A stretch of 64,000 bases of DNA from Oscillospiraceae bacterium (GTDB taxonomy: Bacteria; Bacillota_A; Clostridia; Oscillospirales; CAG-272), in contig SVUH01000003.1 of assembly GCA_015063335.1 (NCBI GenBank), positions 1-64,000 on the forward strand, written 5' to 3'. Below the pieces are notes generated by a model. It was not told where the DNA came from and made no database searches. It was given only the letters and a program-made list of their open reading frames with translations. The translations under genes and the position numbers were made by a program. Shown in pieces: positions 8,652 to 17,991 of the stretch (position 1 is the first letter of the stretch; each line of letters starts with the position of its first letter).

Positions 8652-9839
8652 ATGAACAGCTATTGGAAAAGATTGTGGACTGAAATAAGTCTTGATAATC
8701 TTGTGTATAATTTTAATACTTTAAAATCAAGCTTGCCAAACGATACTGCGATTTGTTGTGTTGTTAAAGCAAATGCATACGGCCATCACGCGCCACGCAT
8801 CGCAAAAACTCTTGAGCGCGAGGGAGCTGACTGCTTTGCTGTTTCCAACATTGAAGAAGCTCTGCAACTTCGTTTGGAGGGAATACGCACGCCCATACTT
8901 ATTTTGGGATATACGCCGACAGACTGTGCCGGAGTGCTTGCGAAAAACGATATTACGCAGTGCGTTTATTCTTACGACTATGCAACCGAGCTTGCAAGAT
9001 ATGCAACCGAAGCAGGTGCTCGAGTACGCGTGCACGTCAAAATAGACACGGGAATGGGCAGAATTGGCTTTAACTGTGTGGACGATATTGATGCTTCGGT
9101 TGAGGAGATCTCCAAAATATGTGCTTTAGATTCACTTGAATATGAGGGAATATTTACCCACTTTGCTGTTTCTGATACGGGAGATAAGGGAAAGGCTTTC
9201 ACGGAAGCTCAATACGAAAAATTTATAAACGTAACAGAAGCGTTGTCCGAAAAGGGAATTAACTTTAAATATAAGCACTGCGCAAACAGTGCGGCAACTC
9301 TTGATTATCCGCACTTTGGCATGAATATGGTTCGCTTGGGAATCGTTCTGTACGGACTGCTTCCCTCGGATCAGATAACAAACACGCCCTTTCTTAAACC
9401 CGTAATGTCCCTTAAAACCGTAGTTTCCCACGTAAAATACATAGATGCAGGATCGACTGTCAGCTATGGGTGCGATTTTATTGCAAAAAAACGCATGAAG
9501 GTTGCCACGGTACCTATGGGATACGCAGATGGCTTTTGGCGTTCAAACAAAAAAATGCCACTCACAATAAATGGCGTGCACGTGCCGATAATTGGTAGAA
9601 TTTGCATGGACCAGCTTATGATCGACGTAAGCGATGTCGCCAATGTAAATATCGGCGACGAGGTTACGGTCTTTGGCTACGGTATTGGAGTAAACAATGT
9701 AGACGATTTTGCCGCAGCAAATAACACCATAAACTATGAAATAATTTGTTCGGTTGGTAAGAGAGTGCCGAGAGTATTCATAGAAAATGGCGAGGTTGTT
9801 GGCATACATTTGGGCATGCTTGATAGTGAAATAAACTAA
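8652..9839 (+). CDS. alr: alanine racemase
   Basis: A 395-residue PLP enzyme that makes D-alanine for peptidoglycan. The PLP lysine is K39 in VVKANAYGH. The second catalytic residue is Y272 in SYGCDF. The RICMDQLMID strand and the C-terminal beta domain are intact. The start is ATG 8652: GGAGAAG lies at 8637-8643 and the promoter excludes earlier starts. It stands alone between the tRNA-Leu gene and the convergent ruv operon. Confidence 0.96.
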   Translation: MNSYWKRLWTEISLDNLVYNFNTLKSSLPNDTAICCVVKANAYGHHAPRIAKTLEREGADCFAVSNIEEALQLRLEGIRTPILILGYTPTDCAGVLAKNDITQCVYSYDYATELARYATEAGARVRVHVKIDTGMGRIGFNCVDDIDASVEEISKICALDSLEYEGIFTHFAVSDTGDKGKAFTEAQYEKFINVTEALSEKGINFKYKHCANSAATLDYPHFGMNMVRLGIVLYGLLPSDQITNTPFLKPVMSLKTVVSHVKYIDAGSTVSYGCDFIAKKRMKVATVPMGYADGFWRSNKKMPLTINGVHVPIIGRICMDQLMIDVSDVANVNIGDEVTVFGYGIGVNNVDDFAAANNTINYEIICSVGKRVPRVFIENGEVVGIHLGMLDSEIN

Positions 9840-9850
9840 ATAATATATAA

Positions 9851-9884
9851 AAATAACCGCTTCGAATTATCGAAGCGGTTATTT
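9851..9884. terminator. bidirectional terminator between alr and ruvB
   Basis: A perfect 15-bp stem (9851-9865 with 9870-9884) with an ATTA loop fills the 45-base gap between the two stop codons. T-rich sequence follows on both strands. Confidence 0.9.
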
Positions 9885-10961
9885 TTATTCGGTGAAAATA
9901 TCCATTTGATTTGCGTTTTGATTGCCTTTTTGAGAGTGAGGCGGATTGTAGGTAATTCCCAAATGCTCGTATGCAAGACGGGTTACACAACGTCCGCGCG
10001 GTGTACGGCTAAGATAGCCTATCTGCATAAGATACGGCTCATATACGTCCTCAAGTGTAACTGCCTCCTCACCTACGGTTGCGGCAAGCGTTTCAAGCCC
10101 AACGGGGCCTCCGTCGTAAAACTTAATGATCGTTTCAAGCATCTTTCTGTCGGTATTGTCAAGTCCGAGCTGGTCGATCTCAAGCTTTTGCAAAGCATAA
10201 TTTGCAATACTGCTGTCAATTTGTGACGAGCCGCGAACTTGCGCAAAATCACGAACTCTCTTTAAGAGTCTGTTGGCAATACGCGGCGTTCCGCGCGATC
10301 TTGACGCGATCTCGTACGCGCCGTCATCAGTTATCGGCAAGCCGAGTATTCCTGCGCTACGCTTAACGATAGTCGTAAGCTCCTCGGGTGAATACAATTC
10401 AAGCTTAAGCATAACGCCAAAGCGGTCACGCAAAGGTGTTGTGAGCTGTCCCGCGCGAGTCGTAGCCCCTATAAGAGTAAACTTCGGCAGATCTATTCTT
10501 ATGCTTCTTGCCGCGGGTCCTTTACCAATAATTATATCAAGCGCGTTGTCTTCCATCGCGGGATAAAGGATTTCCTCAACCGAGCGGGAAAGACGGTGTA
10601 TCTCGTCAATGAAAAGAACGTCTCCCTCGGAAAGATTAGTAAGCAGCGCCGCAAGATCTCCTTGCTTTTCGATCGCAGGACCGGAGGTTATTCTGATATT
10701 AACGCCCATTTCGTTAGCGATTATATTGGAAAGAGTGGTCTTTCCAAGTCCGGGAGGGCCGTAGAGAAGAACGTGGTCAAGGCTCTCGCCGCGTATCTTT
10801 GCGGCTTCGATGTATATTTTTAAGTTTTCCTTAGCCTTTTCCTGACCTATGTAATCGTCAAGATCCTTCGGACGAAGTGAAACGTCCGAGTCCTTGTCCT
10901 CGCCAAGCGAAGACGTGCTCATTATTCTGTTTTCAAAATCGTATTCCTGTGAAAAATCCAT
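9885..10961 (-). CDS. ruvB: Holliday junction branch-migration helicase RuvB
   Basis: A 358-residue AAA+ motor that drives branch migration with RuvA. Walker A is [10 protein letters not shown], Walker B is FIDEIHRL, sensor 1 is GATTRAG, and the C-terminal winged helix contains PRGR. The start is ATG 10961 with GAGG eight bases upstream; the GTG nine bases earlier overlaps that site. It is last in the minus-strand operon DUF951-yfhO-ruvA-ruvB and follows ruvA by 28 bases. Confidence 0.97.
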   Translation of the reverse strand: MDFSQEYDFENRIMSTSSLGEDKDSDVSLRPKDLDDYIGQEKAKENLKIYIEAAKIRGESLDHVLLYGPPGLGKTTLSNIIANEMGVNIRITSGPAIEKQGDLAALLTNLSEGDVLFIDEIHRLSRSVEEILYPAMEDNALDIIIGKGPAARSIRIDLPKFTLIGATTRAGQLTTPLRDRFGVMLKLELYSPEELTTIVKRSAGILGLPITDDGAYEIASRSRGTPRIANRLLKRVRDFAQVRGSSQIDSSIANYALQKLEIDQLGLDNTDRKMLETIIKFYDGGPVGLETLAATVGEEAVTLEDVYEPYLMQIGYLSRTPRGRCVTRLAYEHLGITYNPPHSQKGNQNANQMDIFTE

Positions 10962-10989
10962 ACTGTTCACCTCAAAATTCTAACAGTGC

Positions 10990-11607
10990 TTATCTCATAA
11001 GCTTTTTGAGCGCAAGCTTAATTATTTCGTCTAATTCAAGCGAGCCAAGATCAATTCCTCGCAAGGCGCTAAGCGCCTCGCTCTTGGAATATCCCAAAAC
11101 TGCCAATGCGTCCTGCGCATCGGACATTTTTGAGCCGGATGCTACGCTTACTACGGGAGAATCGGAATCATCTGCATCGTCTATGACCGTGTTCTTAAGC
11201 TTATCCTTAAGCTCAAGAATTATTCTTGCTGCTGTTTTTGGACCTATTCCGTTAGACTGAGCAATAGCCTTTTTGTCCTCGGTGCATATTGCTACGGCAA
11301 GCTTTGAGGGAGAAAGCTGTGAGAGTATTGATATTGCCGCCTTAGGTCCGACACCCGACACGGTGATCAGCATTTTAAATGCGGAAAGCTCCTCCTGCGA
11401 AATAAATCCAAACAGTTCAACGTCGTCCTCGCGAACAGCCATATAGCTGTATAATTTTACAGTAGGCGCTTCCGTCACGCTTCTGTGTGGAGGCATAGCC
11501 GAATAGGTGTTTTGCGAAATCGTCATTTTATATCCAACGCCACCTGCATCGACAACAGCAAATGAACTCTCAAGTGCGGCAAGCTTTCCGCTGATGTAAT
11601 AAAACAT
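10990..11607 (-). CDS. ruvA: Holliday junction DNA-binding protein RuvA
   Basis: A 205-residue protein that binds four-way junctions as a tetramer and loads RuvB. Domain I starts with MFYYISGKL. The two helix-hairpin-helix motifs appear as VSGVGPKAA and SNGIGPKTAARI. The C-terminal RuvB-binding domain has ALAVLGYSKSEA. An acidic linker (DDADDSD) separates domains II and III. It follows the yfhO-type gene by 20 bases with GGAG as the ribosome-binding site. Confidence 0.96.
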   Translation of the reverse strand: MFYYISGKLAALESSFAVVDAGGVGYKMTISQNTYSAMPPHRSVTEAPTVKLYSYMAVREDDVELFGFISQEELSAFKMLITVSGVGPKAAISILSQLSPSKLAVAICTEDKKAIAQSNGIGPKTAARIILELKDKLKNTVIDDADDSDSPVVSVASGSKMSDAQDALAVLGYSKSEALSALRGIDLGSLELDEIIKLALKKLMR

Positions 11608-11627
11608 TAGTTAACTCCGTTTTCTTC

Positions 11628-14504
11628 TTAATTTTCTTTATTTTCTTTATTTTCTTTATTTTCGATATTTCCTTGATCTTTGTTTTCTTCTATGTCAGAT
11701 TCCAACAAGTCGATCTCATCAAAATCCTCCAAAACCCACGGCACATCGATTATTTTTTGCTGCTTTTTGGCAAAAATCGTTCGTTTGAGAACGAAATCTG
11801 TGCAACACAGTACAGCAAAAATACATATACCAATGATCGAAACAGCGGCACCTGTTACGTATATTTTAGGCATGTATTTAAATTCAACGCTGTGCTCGCC
11901 CGCTTCTTCAATATCAAATGCAATAAGCGAATCAAGAGTTTGATAGGTTTCGACCTCTTTTCCGTCAACGAATATCTGCCAGCCCTTGTCATATGCAATG
12001 GTAGCAAGAATGGTCACGTTAGCCTTGTCGGTCTTAATAGTACCCGTAAGGTTATCTTCTTTATAATCTCCATCAATTACGAACTGTGAATTATCTAAAA
12101 GGTCGCCAAAGCTTTCTTCAAACACAGTACGGTCGAGATACCATATATAATTGCAGCCGCTCTTTATGGAAAGAGATTCTTCTTCAAATTCTATTTCTAC
12201 TGTTACATCTTCTCCAGCGTCAAACCAACCAAGGGAGAAGATGTGCTTTGTGTTGCTTCCGAGATAATTTCCAAGACTTTTACCGTTTACGTATAACGTA
12301 CAGTCCTTGGTCTTGTCGGTTGGAGTGTAAAAATAATATTCAGCTGCCGTATCTGCAATAAAGGAATACGTTACAGTAGCTTTTTCGCCATCAAGAGCAG
12401 TATAAGTAGTTTTCAAATAATTAGAGCTCTTTTCACAGCCGCCGTAAGTATCATCGTAAGCTGTTACGGGCTTGAATATTTCGGGCGCTATCTCTGCGCC
12501 TTGCATTGCACCAACCAGGGCGTTAAGCTTTTCAAAATACGTAGTGTAGTTTTTAAAATCAAATTCATTAACGTCCGCTGAAACCTCATAGGCTATCGAA
12601 AGAGCATACGGATTTTTATAAACGTCATATTTTTCACTTGTAAACTCATTCTCGATCTTCTCAAAGTAATTCACAAGCTTTTGTGACTCCTTGGAGTCAA
12701 TTACGTATTTTACACCGAGCAGAGAATCGTTAACGGGAGTACCGCCGTTGTATTGCGAAAGGTGCGAGCGCGACGTATATCCCATGTTTGACAAAAATTC
12801 AATAGTGGAAGCATTAAGGGTCGAGGTAGAATTTGAAAGTCCTCTGAGACCGAGCGCCATATTATCGTTATATTTTCTATGAACCGTTTTCTCAGCACGA
12901 TAGAATGAAGAATCGTACTCCTTCAATTCGTCGGTAACAGGCCGAAGATCCCCAATAAAGGTGTTATAGCCGCTATAGCTTGAATATACGACGTCAGAAT
13001 CGAATTGCACGACCATCGTCAAGGAATTACAAAACATCTCAATACAGATAAGAGCGGCAAGGATTGCCATCACGCCCTCGCGGGTCCTTGGATTTTTCGT
13101 TCGAATTATAAGACATATAATAACGAACAGAATAATAGTAATAGCTACCGCAAACCAAACCGTAAAGATCGAATCAAGCTGCTCACCTGAAATGACATAT
13201 GTTTCAAACTCAAGCTTTTCGCACACGCAGACAAAAAGCACTATAAAGGCACATATCGCAAGAATAAATTTCTCATTGACGCGTCTCAGGTTACCAAATC
13301 CCTTGTAACCTACAATCAACAAAACAAAGCAGAACATGAAGCTGTAACGATGATTAAGCCAGTTGGGATTCTGGAAGCCGTGCCAGATAATATCAAGAGG
13401 AGAAATGAAGCAGAGAACAAAGAATGAAAGCAAAGCAAGCGTTGCTATCTTTTCTCTTGCTTTTATATTTTTAGTCATGAAATACACGGGAGCAAGTATC
13501 ATGGAAAGCATTCCGCAATAAATAAACGGCAACCCCTCGGGACGAACCGTATCATAGCTTCCGGGCAGGAGCTTCGTAAAAAAGTCAAGAAGACTGAATT
13601 TAGCTTTCAACGAAACACTCGGGGAGGAAAAATCATTTTTACCGAAGCTTAATGAATAGTAAGCCGCAAGAATGATAAATCCCGCGATGGCAGCGGCAAG
13701 TACTGCAAATCCCGCAAAACGCAAAAAGGATTTTAAACCGTGTCGCTTTTCACAGTGGGGATTGATTATTTTATTGTCATGTGCCAGCAAATAGTAAAAG
13801 AAATACACAAGGCTATAAATACATATCATGTATCCGATGTAGTAATTGCTCATCATAGCTATAGCCAAGGATATAACAAAAAGCTTATATTTGCGATGCT
13901 TTATAAGCTGCTCGATCGAATATGTGACGATCGGAAGCCAGAAAATGGAATCTATCCACATTATGTTGTTCTGGTGAACCACCGCAAACGAGCATAGGGC
14001 ATACATTACCGAAAAGGCAACGATCATTATTTTGTTTGGGTTTGCAGAGTGCTTGTGAAGATAAAATCCAAAGCTAAAGCCACAAAGTCCTGTTTTTATA
14101 AGAATGATCGTCAGCAGAGCTTCAAGTATTCTGCTTGCAGGAAACAGGGCTACGAGATAGGAAAGGGGGCTTGCGAGATAGTAGGCATACATGCCCATAT
14201 ATTCACCGCCGAGGGCGCGGAAAAAGGTATATAAAAAGCTACCGTCACCGTAGATCGCATTACGTAATGATTCAAAAAAATATACGTACTGTCCGTTCAA
14301 ATCAAGGACGAGAACAGAGCCGTTGCCAAACGGATGTATTCCCATAGAAAGATATACGAGATACATGAGCGTAACGGGAACCAAAAAGCAAAACAAAAGA
14401 TATGAGGACGGAAATTGCGATATTTTATTTTGCGCAGCTTTCAGCCAATAAAGAAGACCTCGACGTTTTTTCTCGGGCAAGAGCTCGGGAGCGGAATTAT
14501 TCAT
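11628..14504 (-). CDS. YfhO family membrane protein
   Basis: A 958-residue protein with about twelve to fourteen membrane segments and a large extracytoplasmic domain (about residues 540-880). The N-terminal part, with a DLNGQY motif and the HNNIMWID segment, fits the YfhO family. Some members glycosylate lipoteichoic acid using lipid-linked sugars, so an envelope glycosyltransferase role is likely. The extreme C-terminus is a NKE repeat from a 9-base tandem repeat. The start at 14504 has GGGAGGAG upstream and overlaps the DUF951 gene by 8 bases. The acceptor substrate is unknown. Confidence 0.85.
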   Translation of the reverse strand: MNNSAPELLPEKKRRGLLYWLKAAQNKISQFPSSYLLFCFLVPVTLMYLVYLSMGIHPFGNGSVLVLDLNGQYVYFFESLRNAIYGDGSFLYTFFRALGGEYMGMYAYYLASPLSYLVALFPASRILEALLTIILIKTGLCGFSFGFYLHKHSANPNKIMIVAFSVMYALCSFAVVHQNNIMWIDSIFWLPIVTYSIEQLIKHRKYKLFVISLAIAMMSNYYIGYMICIYSLVYFFYYLLAHDNKIINPHCEKRHGLKSFLRFAGFAVLAAAIAGFIILAAYYSLSFGKNDFSSPSVSLKAKFSLLDFFTKLLPGSYDTVRPEGLPFIYCGMLSMILAPVYFMTKNIKAREKIATLALLSFFVLCFISPLDIIWHGFQNPNWLNHRYSFMFCFVLLIVGYKGFGNLRRVNEKFILAICAFIVLFVCVCEKLEFETYVISGEQLDSIFTVWFAVAITIILFVIICLIIRTKNPRTREGVMAILAALICIEMFCNSLTMVVQFDSDVVYSSYSGYNTFIGDLRPVTDELKEYDSSFYRAEKTVHRKYNDNMALGLRGLSNSTSTLNASTIEFLSNMGYTSRSHLSQYNGGTPVNDSLLGVKYVIDSKESQKLVNYFEKIENEFTSEKYDVYKNPYALSIAYEVSADVNEFDFKNYTTYFEKLNALVGAMQGAEIAPEIFKPVTAYDDTYGGCEKSSNYLKTTYTALDGEKATVTYSFIADTAAEYYFYTPTDKTKDCTLYVNGKSLGNYLGSNTKHIFSLGWFDAGEDVTVEIEFEEESLSIKSGCNYIWYLDRTVFEESFGDLLDNSQFVIDGDYKEDNLTGTIKTDKANVTILATIAYDKGWQIFVDGKEVETYQTLDSLIAFDIEEAGEHSVEFKYMPKIYVTGAAVSIIGICIFAVLCCTDFVLKRTIFAKKQQKIIDVPWVLEDFDEIDLLESDIEENKDQGNIENKENKENKEN
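11631..11663 (-). repeat. 9-base tandem repeat in the 3' end of the yfhO-type gene
   Basis: Three full copies and one partial copy of ATTTTCTTT (plus strand) encode the repeated NKE tail before the stop codon. The unit is a multiple of three, so copy-number change would only vary tail length. Confidence 0.85.
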
Positions 14505-14700
14505 TTTTCTCTCCTCCCGAAATAAATTTTTTAGTCGCCTTTTCAAGCCTTATTCTATCAATAGTCATATCGTGCTGACAGCCCATGCACAAAATACGCA
14601 TCTCGCCGCCAACCCGAAGAATTTTAAATTGTTTGTTTCCGCAGGGATGAGGCTTTTTCAGCTCTATAACATCATCCACTTCAAATTTCAAAAACTGCAT
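14497..14700 (-). CDS. DUF951 family protein
   Basis: A 67-residue protein with the DUF951 pattern: VIELKKPHPCG, then FKILRVGGEMRI, then CMGCQHDM. The cysteines C20, C38 and C41 could bind a metal. GGTGG lies upstream of the ATG. It is the first gene of the operon with yfhO and ruvAB and overlaps the next gene by 8 bases, which suggests translational coupling. The role of the family is not known; the fold is probably a small nucleic-acid-binding barrel, but this is inference. Confidence 0.88.
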   Translation of the reverse strand: MQFLKFEVDDVIELKKPHPCGNKQFKILRVGGEMRILCMGCQHDMTIDRIRLEKATKKFISGGEKNE

Positions 14701-14730
14701 ACTACCACCAGAACAAATATATATATTATT

Positions 14731-14759
14731 ATTTTATCATAATATTATTATTTTGTAAA
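14731..14759 (-). promoter_or_regulatory. probable sigma-A promoter of the DUF951-yfhO-ruvAB operon
   Basis: On the minus strand, TTTACA (14759-14754), a 17-base spacer and TAAAAT (14736-14731), with a TG just before the -10 box. Confidence 0.65.
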
Positions 14760-14795
14760 TACTATTCAAAATTTTTACAAATTGATAAATTCTGT

Positions 14796-14824
14796 TTGAC
14801 TTAGAAGGATATATGTGATATAAT
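14796..14824 (+). promoter_or_regulatory. sigma-A promoter of ruvC
   Basis: TTGACT at 14796-14801, a 17-base spacer and TATAAT at 14819-14824. It is divergent from the ruvAB operon promoter about 40 bases away. Confidence 0.88.
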
Positions 14825-14853
14825 AGATGATGGATTATTATGGAGGTGTGCTG

Positions 14854-15354
14854 ATGATCATACTTGGAATAGACCCCGGTCTTGCTATTGTAGGTTGGGG
14901 CGTTGTAGAATATAAGGGCTCTCATTTCAAGACGCTCGGCTACGGAGCTATCGAAACTCCCGCAGGTATGCCTACTGAGGAGCGCTTATCCATGATATTC
15001 GATGGGGTACGACAGCTTATAGAAACCTATCGCCCCGAGCACGTTGCAGTCGAGGAGCTTTTCTTTAACACGAACATAACTACGGGTATACGCGTAGCGG
15101 AAGCGCGAGGAGTCATAATCATGTGCGCGCATAAGCTCGGAGTAAAGGTTTACGAATATACGCCCTTACAGGTAAAGCAATCGGTAGTAGGCTTCGGCAG
15201 AGCAGAAAAGAAGCAGGTAATAACAATGGTTACAATGCTGCTCGGTCTGCCTAAGCCCCCAAAGCCCGACGATACAGCCGATGCGCTCGCAATTGCCGTA
15301 TGTCACGCTCATTCGGGAACTTCACGGCTTGCGGGATACTATAACTTAAAATAA
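14854..15354 (+). CDS. ruvC: Holliday junction resolvase RuvC
   Basis: A 166-residue endonuclease that cuts four-way junctions moved by RuvAB. The catalytic acids are visible: D7 in GIDPG, E67 in VEELFF, and the late aspartates in PDDTADALA. The start is ATG 14854, with GGAGGTG at 14842-14848; the earlier ATG lies close to the -10 box. Unlike the usual ruvCAB order, this gene is divergent from ruvA and ruvB and leads a plus-strand run that continues into a methyltransferase and the ECF genes. Confidence 0.95.
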   Translation: MIILGIDPGLAIVGWGVVEYKGSHFKTLGYGAIETPAGMPTEERLSMIFDGVRQLIETYRPEHVAVEELFFNTNITTGIRVAEARGVIIMCAHKLGVKVYEYTPLQVKQSVVGFGRAEKKQVITMVTMLLGLPKPPKPDDTADALAIAVCHAHSGTSRLAGYYNLK

Positions 15355-15372
15355 ATCCGAGAGGTGAAAAAC

Positions 15373-16239
15373 ATGTGGATAGCAGATAACTGGAAGGATT
15401 ACGAGCTTTTGGACGCATCCGACGGAGAACGTCTTGAACGTTGGGGAAGCTATATATTAAAGCGCCCCGATCCCCAGATAATTTGGAAAAACAGATCAAT
15501 ACATAAAAAATGGAAAACCGCAGATGCGATTTACACACGCTCAGCAAAGGGCGGCGGAGAATGGACAAAAAACAATCTTCCCGAGCAGTGGACTATTTCC
15601 TACGGTGATCTTAAATTTAATTTAAAGCCTATGGGCTTTAAGCATACCGGACTTTTTCCCGAGCAAGCTGTAAACTGGGATTGGTTTTCTTCGCTTATAC
15701 GAGGCGCAAACAGACCTATCAAGGTGCTTAATCTTTTTGCGTATACAGGAGGAGCAACTCTCGCGGCAGCTGCGGCAGGCGCATCCGTGGTGCACGTTGA
15801 CGCATCAAAGGGAATGGTGGCGCAGGCAAAGCTCAATGCAAAAATTTCAGGACTTGAGGACGCGCCTATCCGCTACATCGTTGACGACTGCAAGAAATTT
15901 GTTGAAAGAGAAATAAGACGCGGAAATAAGTATGACGCTATAATCATGGACCCTCCGTCTTACGGCAGAGGCCCTTCGGGCGAAATATGGAAAATAGAGG
16001 ACAGCGTACACGAGCTTGTTACACTCACGTCGAAAATTCTTTCGGACGAGCCCCTGTTCTTTTTGATAAATTCATATACGACAGGTCTCTCGCCTGCAGC
16101 TATGCAGTATATTATGGGCCTTACCGTTGCGGCAAAGCACGGAGGCGTTATTGAATCGGGAGAGCTTGGCTTGCCCGTAACCGCAACCGGACTGTGTGTT
16201 CCGTGCGGAGCCAGCGCAAGGTGGTTTGCGAAGAAATAA
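15373..16239 (+). CDS. class I SAM-dependent methyltransferase, RlmI-like (COG1092)
   Basis: A 288-residue enzyme. Motif I is NLFAYTGGATL, motif II ends in HVDASKGM, and the catalytic region has the N/D-PP-Y type motif DPPSYGRG, as in rRNA methyltransferases of the RlmI/RlmK type. There is no PUA domain. The substrate is probably 23S rRNA, but this is inferred from family. GAGAGGTG precedes ATG 15373; the GTG at 15364 lies in that site. It follows ruvC by 18 bases, so they are likely co-transcribed. Confidence 0.88.
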   Translation: MWIADNWKDYELLDASDGERLERWGSYILKRPDPQIIWKNRSIHKKWKTADAIYTRSAKGGGEWTKNNLPEQWTISYGDLKFNLKPMGFKHTGLFPEQAVNWDWFSSLIRGANRPIKVLNLFAYTGGATLAAAAAGASVVHVDASKGMVAQAKLNAKISGLEDAPIRYIVDDCKKFVEREIRRGNKYDAIIMDPPSYGRGPSGEIWKIEDSVHELVTLTSKILSDEPLFFLINSYTTGLSPAAMQYIMGLTVAAKHGGVIESGELGLPVTATGLCVPCGASARWFAKK

Positions 16240-16259
16240 AAATCAAAAGAGGATAATAA

Positions 16260-17135
16260 ATGAATCCATTTATAAGGGTAAAGGATCTTACCTACTGTTA
16301 TGAGGACAACGACAACGCTTCGGCACAGCCAACTCTAAAAAATCTCGATCTTGAGATCAACGAGGGAGAGTTCGTTGCGGTTCTCGGTCATAACGGCTCG
16401 GGAAAATCAACGTTTGCAAAGCTTCTCAATATGATTCTCGTTCCGAGTTCGGGAGAGATATACATCGACGGTAAAAACGTAGGCAACCCCGATATGTCCG
16501 ACAGTGATATTCTTGAGCTGAGAAAAAATGTAGGCATGGTTTTTCAAAATCCGGATAACCAGCTCGTAGCTACAATAGTTGAGGACGACGTTGCTTTCGG
16601 TCCTGAAAATTTAGGTGTTCCGACAGAGGAAATACGTCAGCGCGTTGACAATGCGCTGAGAGACGTTGGTATGCTTGAATACGCACACCATGAGCCGCAC
16701 AGACTCTCGGGTGGACAAAAGCAAAGAGTTGCTATTGCAGGAGTAATTGCAATGATGCCCAAGTGCATTATTTTCGACGAATCGACCGCCATGCTTGACC
16801 CAATGGGGCGCAAGGAGGTAATGAATACGATCATTCGTCTCAACAAAGAAAAGAACATTACCGTTATTATGATAACGCATTACATGGAAGAAGCCGCTAT
16901 GGCAGACAGAATAGTCGTTATCAATGACGGAAGTCTTGTAATGGACGGAACGCCTGCCGAGGTTTTCGAGCGCTACGACGTTCTTAAATCTTGCGGACTT
17001 AACGTTCCGCAGTGTACCGAGCTTGTACACCGTCTGCGTAATGAAGGCTTCTGTATCGAAGGAAATTGCGTTACAGTAGAGCAGTGTACCGACGCATTGC
17101 TGGCATTCTTGACAAAGGAAGAGAAAAATGTCTAA
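16260..17135 (+). CDS. ecfA1: energy-coupling factor transporter ATPase EcfA1
   Basis: A 291-residue ABC ATPase that powers vitamin or metal uptake in the ECF complex. Walker A is GHNGSGKST (K49), the signature is LSGGQKQR, and Walker B is IIFDESTAMLD. The C-terminal dimer region is typical for EcfA. It starts 20 bases after the methyltransferase gene and overlaps ecfA2 by 8 bases. No substrate-binding S component is encoded nearby, so this is a shared group II module. Confidence 0.94.
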   Translation: MNPFIRVKDLTYCYEDNDNASAQPTLKNLDLEINEGEFVAVLGHNGSGKSTFAKLLNMILVPSSGEIYIDGKNVGNPDMSDSDILELRKNVGMVFQNPDNQLVATIVEDDVAFGPENLGVPTEEIRQRVDNALRDVGMLEYAHHEPHRLSGGQKQRVAIAGVIAMMPKCIIFDESTAMLDPMGRKEVMNTIIRLNKEKNITVIMITHYMEEAAMADRIVVINDGSLVMDGTPAEVFERYDVLKSCGLNVPQCTELVHRLRNEGFCIEGNCVTVEQCTDALLAFLTKEEKNV

Positions 17136-17988
17136 AATTACACTTGAAAACATAAGCTTTTATCACGCTAAGGGAACTCCTTATGAGATAAAGGCGCTGA
17201 AAAATATCAACGTCAGTATCCCCGAGGGCTGTATAACAGGTCTTATCGGACACACGGGCTCTGGAAAATCAACGCTGGTGCAGATGTTCAACGGACTTCT
17301 TACACCACATGAGGGGCGAGTTCTTATCGACGGTAACGATATTTGGAGCGATAAAAAGAAAATACGAGACGTAAGATTCAAGGTCGGTCTCGTAATGCAG
17401 TATCCGGAGTATCAGCTTTTTGAAGAGACTGTATACAGAGACATAGCGTTTGGACCTACAAATATGGGACTTAATGAAAATGAGGTCAGGGACAGGGTTC
17501 TTGAGGCTGCCGAGTTCGTAGGACTTGAGTCTGCACTTCTCGAAAAATCTCCATTTGATCTTTCGGGAGGTCAAAAAAGAAGAGCCGCTATTGCCGGGAT
17601 AATTGCCATGCGCCCCGAGGTCCTCGTCTTGGACGAGCCCGCCGCAGGGCTTGATCCAAGAGGACGCGACGCAATATTTGCAAATATCGCCGACTATCAG
17701 AAGAAAAGCGGAAGCACCGTAGTCATCGTCAGCCACAGCATGGAGGATATGGCAAAGCTTTGCGATCACCTCATAGTTATGTCCGACGGAGAAATACTTA
17801 TGTCCGGAGACAGAGGTGCGGTTTTCGCAAAGGCTGATATGCTGACAAGCGTGGGACTTGACGTGCCGCAGATCACTCGTCTTATGAATAATTTAAGAGC
17901 CCGCGGCGTTGACGTGGATGGCGGACTTTATACGATAGACATAGCAGTAGAATTTTTTAAAAAATATATAAGGGAAAACGGTAACTAA
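17128..17988 (+). CDS. ecfA2: energy-coupling factor transporter ATPase EcfA2
   Basis: A 286-residue ABC ATPase that pairs with EcfA1. Walker A is GHTGSGKST (K47), Q-loop MQYPEYQLF, signature LSGGQKRR, Walker B LVLDEPAAGLD. The ribosome-binding site AAAGGAA lies inside the end of ecfA1, and the 8-base overlap points to coupled translation of the two subunits. Confidence 0.94.
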   Translation: MSKITLENISFYHAKGTPYEIKALKNINVSIPEGCITGLIGHTGSGKSTLVQMFNGLLTPHEGRVLIDGNDIWSDKKKIRDVRFKVGLVMQYPEYQLFEETVYRDIAFGPTNMGLNENEVRDRVLEAAEFVGLESALLEKSPFDLSGGQKRRAAIAGIIAMRPEVLVLDEPAAGLDPRGRDAIFANIADYQKKSGSTVVIVSHSMEDMAKLCDHLIVMSDGEILMSGDRGAVFAKADMLTSVGLDVPQITRLMNNLRARGVDVDGGLYTIDIAVEFFKKYIRENGN

Positions 17989-17991
17989 AAA

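Noticed and set aside
11641..11663. The 9-base repeat as a phase-variation switch
   Set aside because: The unit is a multiple of three at the very end of the gene, so slippage by whole units cannot switch the frame.
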